Below, one piece after another: positions 61,885 through 64,000 of a stretch of DNA of 64,000 bases. Source of the stretch: Spizellomyces sp. 'palustris' (Eukaryota; Chytridiomycota; Chytridiomycetes; Spizellomycetales; Spizellomycetaceae); the NCBI GenBank assembly GCA_006535965.1, contig QEAR01000033.1, positions 154,715 to 218,714 of the forward strand. Direction: 5' to 3'. The position numbers and the translations under genes are program-made. The notes beneath the pieces are model-generated. The model was not told the DNA's origin and did no database searches. It saw only the letters and a program-made list of their open reading frames with translations. Position 1 is the stretch's first letter, and the number at the start of each line of letters is the position of its first letter.

Positions 61885-63445
61885 TCACCGCAACTTTTTA
61901 AAAAGGAAAACCAGCGCGATACAAAGAACACACATCGCCAGATCAACCATGTGGACCAAAGAGTACGACACCCCAGCCATCATCGGAAACAAAATTCTAC
62001 CAACGCTGCCAGCGGTAGTCAAATAACCCATTGCCTTTCCCTGCGGTTTCTCTCCAAGAATGGTGGAGTATACGGAGATCGTGAGCGTCTGACAAATCGG
62101 ACTGCCAATCACCCAGATAAGGCCAAGGCCGATGGTGAACATGACCATGCTCCCGTTCATGACACTTGGAAGGAGGAAAATGGTTCCCACAACGATGGCA
62201 ATGATACCGGTGATGAGGAGGTTCGAGGAGGACCAGAGGCGTTCAAGGCGGGGTATGGCAAGAAAAGTAATAATTCCTAGCAATCCCAGCACGAACAAAT
62301 ACTCGGCCGAATCCTGTGCCGCGTCAGCATCTGGATTGAGGCTCTGGTACTTGTTGGCCCCGACGGTCTCCGCAACCCCGACAACACCTCGCAGAGTAAG
62401 GTTGAGCGTGAGGAAAAGACCGAAAGTGTATTTTCTTCTATATGTGCGAAAGTGAGACATATACGCCTCGATGTGTCTGCTCAAGTTTGAATGTGGCTCC
62501 TTCGAACTCCTCGGTTTGGCATGTAACGGGTTGCGGTCGCTTTCTTGGGAACGTGAGAAAGAATCCTGCGGTGGTGTCGGATCTTTCTTCTCCATCCACA
62601 AAAGTAGCGATGCGATGATGGCAACGTTTAGCAAAATAATTGTAAATCCGGGAATGTATGCGACATACGCCATTCCGCTCTGCGACGGGTTAGCCAGTGC
62701 CCATACAATGATATTTGGAATGATCGGACTGGCGGAGAACCCGACATATTGGACCAGAGTATTCCATGCGAGGTATTTAGTGCGGTGTTCGGGCGTGGAT
62801 AATGAAACCATGAAGGCCCGTGCGACACCAAGAGTTCCACTTCCAAAACCGATGAGGAATCTGCCATAAACCAAAGGTCAGCAACCTGTTGATATAAACC
62901 AGGTACTATCAAGGACTTCAGCACTACCTGGAAACTAAAATCAAGCTGATCGCTGCGGTTCCATGCACAACAGACGCAGACACGTATATTAATCCAGCAA
63001 TCACGCTGATTGCTCCAGCTACCACCAGTGTGTCTCTACTGCTCCTTGTGCTCTCTGCCATCCATCCATAGGGCACACTAGCCAATAGGCGCCCGACGCT
63101 GAAAAGCGATATGGCCAACCCAAGCATAGCGTTTGCGTTTGCTACTCCAGTTGATTCAATATACACAGGTAGAGATGGGAGCACGATTCCGCGGGGGGCT
63201 TCGGATATGAAAACTTGAAGGAGAACGAGCACCAATGGGATGAAGGAGCGACAAGGCGGACTGTCTATTTGTTCATTGCAAATTTGGGCAGATTTTTCCA
63301 GGTCTATACTTGAGAGCTGAAAGGTTGAAACGGATCGCCGTCGTAATTGGTCAGTCAGGGTCCCCGGCTCCAAAACGAGGTCGTCGGTCGAACTATGAGG
63401 AGAGGGCGCCAAAGAGGTAGATGGCCGCTCTGCGAGGGTCTCCAT
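61885..63445 (-). CDS. Major facilitator superfamily transporter (MFSD8/CLN7-like)
   Basis: Two exons, 63445-62928 and 62860-61885; a 67-base intron splits an Arg codon; 497 residues. After an ~70-residue Ser-rich cytoplasmic N-terminus come about twelve hydrophobic segments. The stretch GRFLIGFGSGTLGVARAFMV followed by TPEHRTKYLAWNT and GFSASPII is typical of the MFSD8-like branch, with a long central loop (62460-62560) rich in Ser/Pro. Likely a vacuolar/lysosomal or plasma-membrane carrier; substrate unknown. It is the last gene before the telomere. A siderophore-transport role cannot be claimed: it lies over 40 kb from the siderophore genes and lacks the 14-helix layout of siderophore-iron transporters. 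Confidence 0.85.
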
Positions 63446-63896
63446 TGCAGTGTGGTATATTAGACGGTATGTGGCATTCAGTACGTAACCGCTGCTCCTA
63501 ACCTTTAAATAATGTTATGTGTTTAGCGGGGAAAGTTCGATGATAGAAGTATCCCGTAAGCTGTCCTTGGCAGATGTTTTCCATTTGCTCTATTGACCCT
63601 TTATATCCCGTTTCCAGTGGTGCCATTGTTAGGAAGAATGGAAACCAACAGCCCAAAATGGAACGCGCCTGTTAGGGGTCCTTACCGAGTGGGAGATGTT
63701 CAGAGCCATTAAAGAACCACTTTCCACCTGTGATCATTGTCACGGTAATCTAGCCGGGCGTCGCGAACAAAGCATCTGAAAGAGTTGATCAATTATTATG
63801 TACGCTATGATAGTGCTTGTGTATTCCTACTTACCGTTCGAAGCGCTAGACGAGACACTGGCAGTCTAGGTTCAAGTGAGTTGCTATAGTGTAACG
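63446..63896. other. Subtelomeric spacer
   Basis: About 450 bases between the MFS gene start and the telomere; no gene or satellite repeat seen. Confidence 0.6.
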
Positions 63897-64000
63897 GTTA
63901 GGGTTAGGGTTAGGGTTAGGGTTTAGGGTTTAGGGTTAGGGTTAGGGTTAGGGTTAGGGTTAGGGTTAGGGTTAGGGTTAGGGTTAGGGTTAGGGTTAGG
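63897..64000 (+). repeat. Telomere, (TTAGGG)n
   Basis: Continuous TTAGGG repeats to the end of the window, with two variant TTTAGGG units near 63921-63934. The G-rich strand runs 5' to 3' toward the right edge, the orientation expected at a right chromosome end. Confidence 0.97.

Noticed and set aside
61885-63445. MFS gene as the siderophore exporter or importer of the cluster
   Set aside because: Motifs point to the MFSD8-like branch with about twelve helices, and it is more than 40 kb from the biosynthetic genes with housekeeping genes between.

Overview
The window looks like the end of a chromosome from a zoosporic (chytrid-type) fungus. The evidence is: many genes split by short 48-80 base GT-AG introns; fungal families (ferrichrome-type peptide synthetase, alkaline ceramidase, Cdc42); a complete ciliary gene (CFAP57), which non-flagellated fungi are not expected to keep; and a terminal array of TTAGGG repeats running off the right edge. 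Gene models were assembled by hand from reading frames, splice signals and codon phase. Multi-exon genes whose phases closed exactly are marked with higher confidence.

Left part (1-19.3 kb): an iron-siderophore locus. The 5' end of an L-ornithine N5-monooxygenase (SidA-like) leaves the window on the minus strand. Divergently, after a 1.4 kb shared intergenic region, runs a 10-exon non-ribosomal peptide synthetase of about 5,707 residues. It has five complete adenylation-thiolation-condensation modules and a decayed N-terminal condensation remnant. The last three adenylation domains share the same pocket residues, as expected of an enzyme that adds three copies of one residue, plausibly hydroxamate-bearing ornithine supplied through the neighbouring monooxygenase.

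19.3-32.8 kb: accessory ground. Microsatellites, a hormone-sensitive-lipase-like hydrolase, two decayed direct copies of an unknown sequence flanking a 190 base palindrome, a secreted double-psi-barrel protein with a Thr-rich repeat stalk (with an assembly gap), a tRNA-Thr, and a stretch (30.4-32.5 kb) with splice-donor-like signals about every 125 bases.

32.8-63.4 kb: mostly housekeeping genes. In order: PrpF-family isomerase (+), single-pass Pro/Ser-rich membrane protein (+), RNF216-type RBR ubiquitin ligase (-), Cdc42 (-), second identical tRNA-Thr (+), four-helix membrane protein (-), CFAP57 (-), Tc1/mariner transposase fragment (-), F-box protein (+), NOP2/Sun RNA methyltransferase with a 9-base microexon (+), GPI-anchor-type secreted glycoprotein (-), alkaline ceramidase (+), RCHY1-type RING ligase with an extra C-terminal zinc ribbon (-), MFS transporter (-). 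The telomere starts near 63,897, so the siderophore locus lies about 45-64 kb from the chromosome end.
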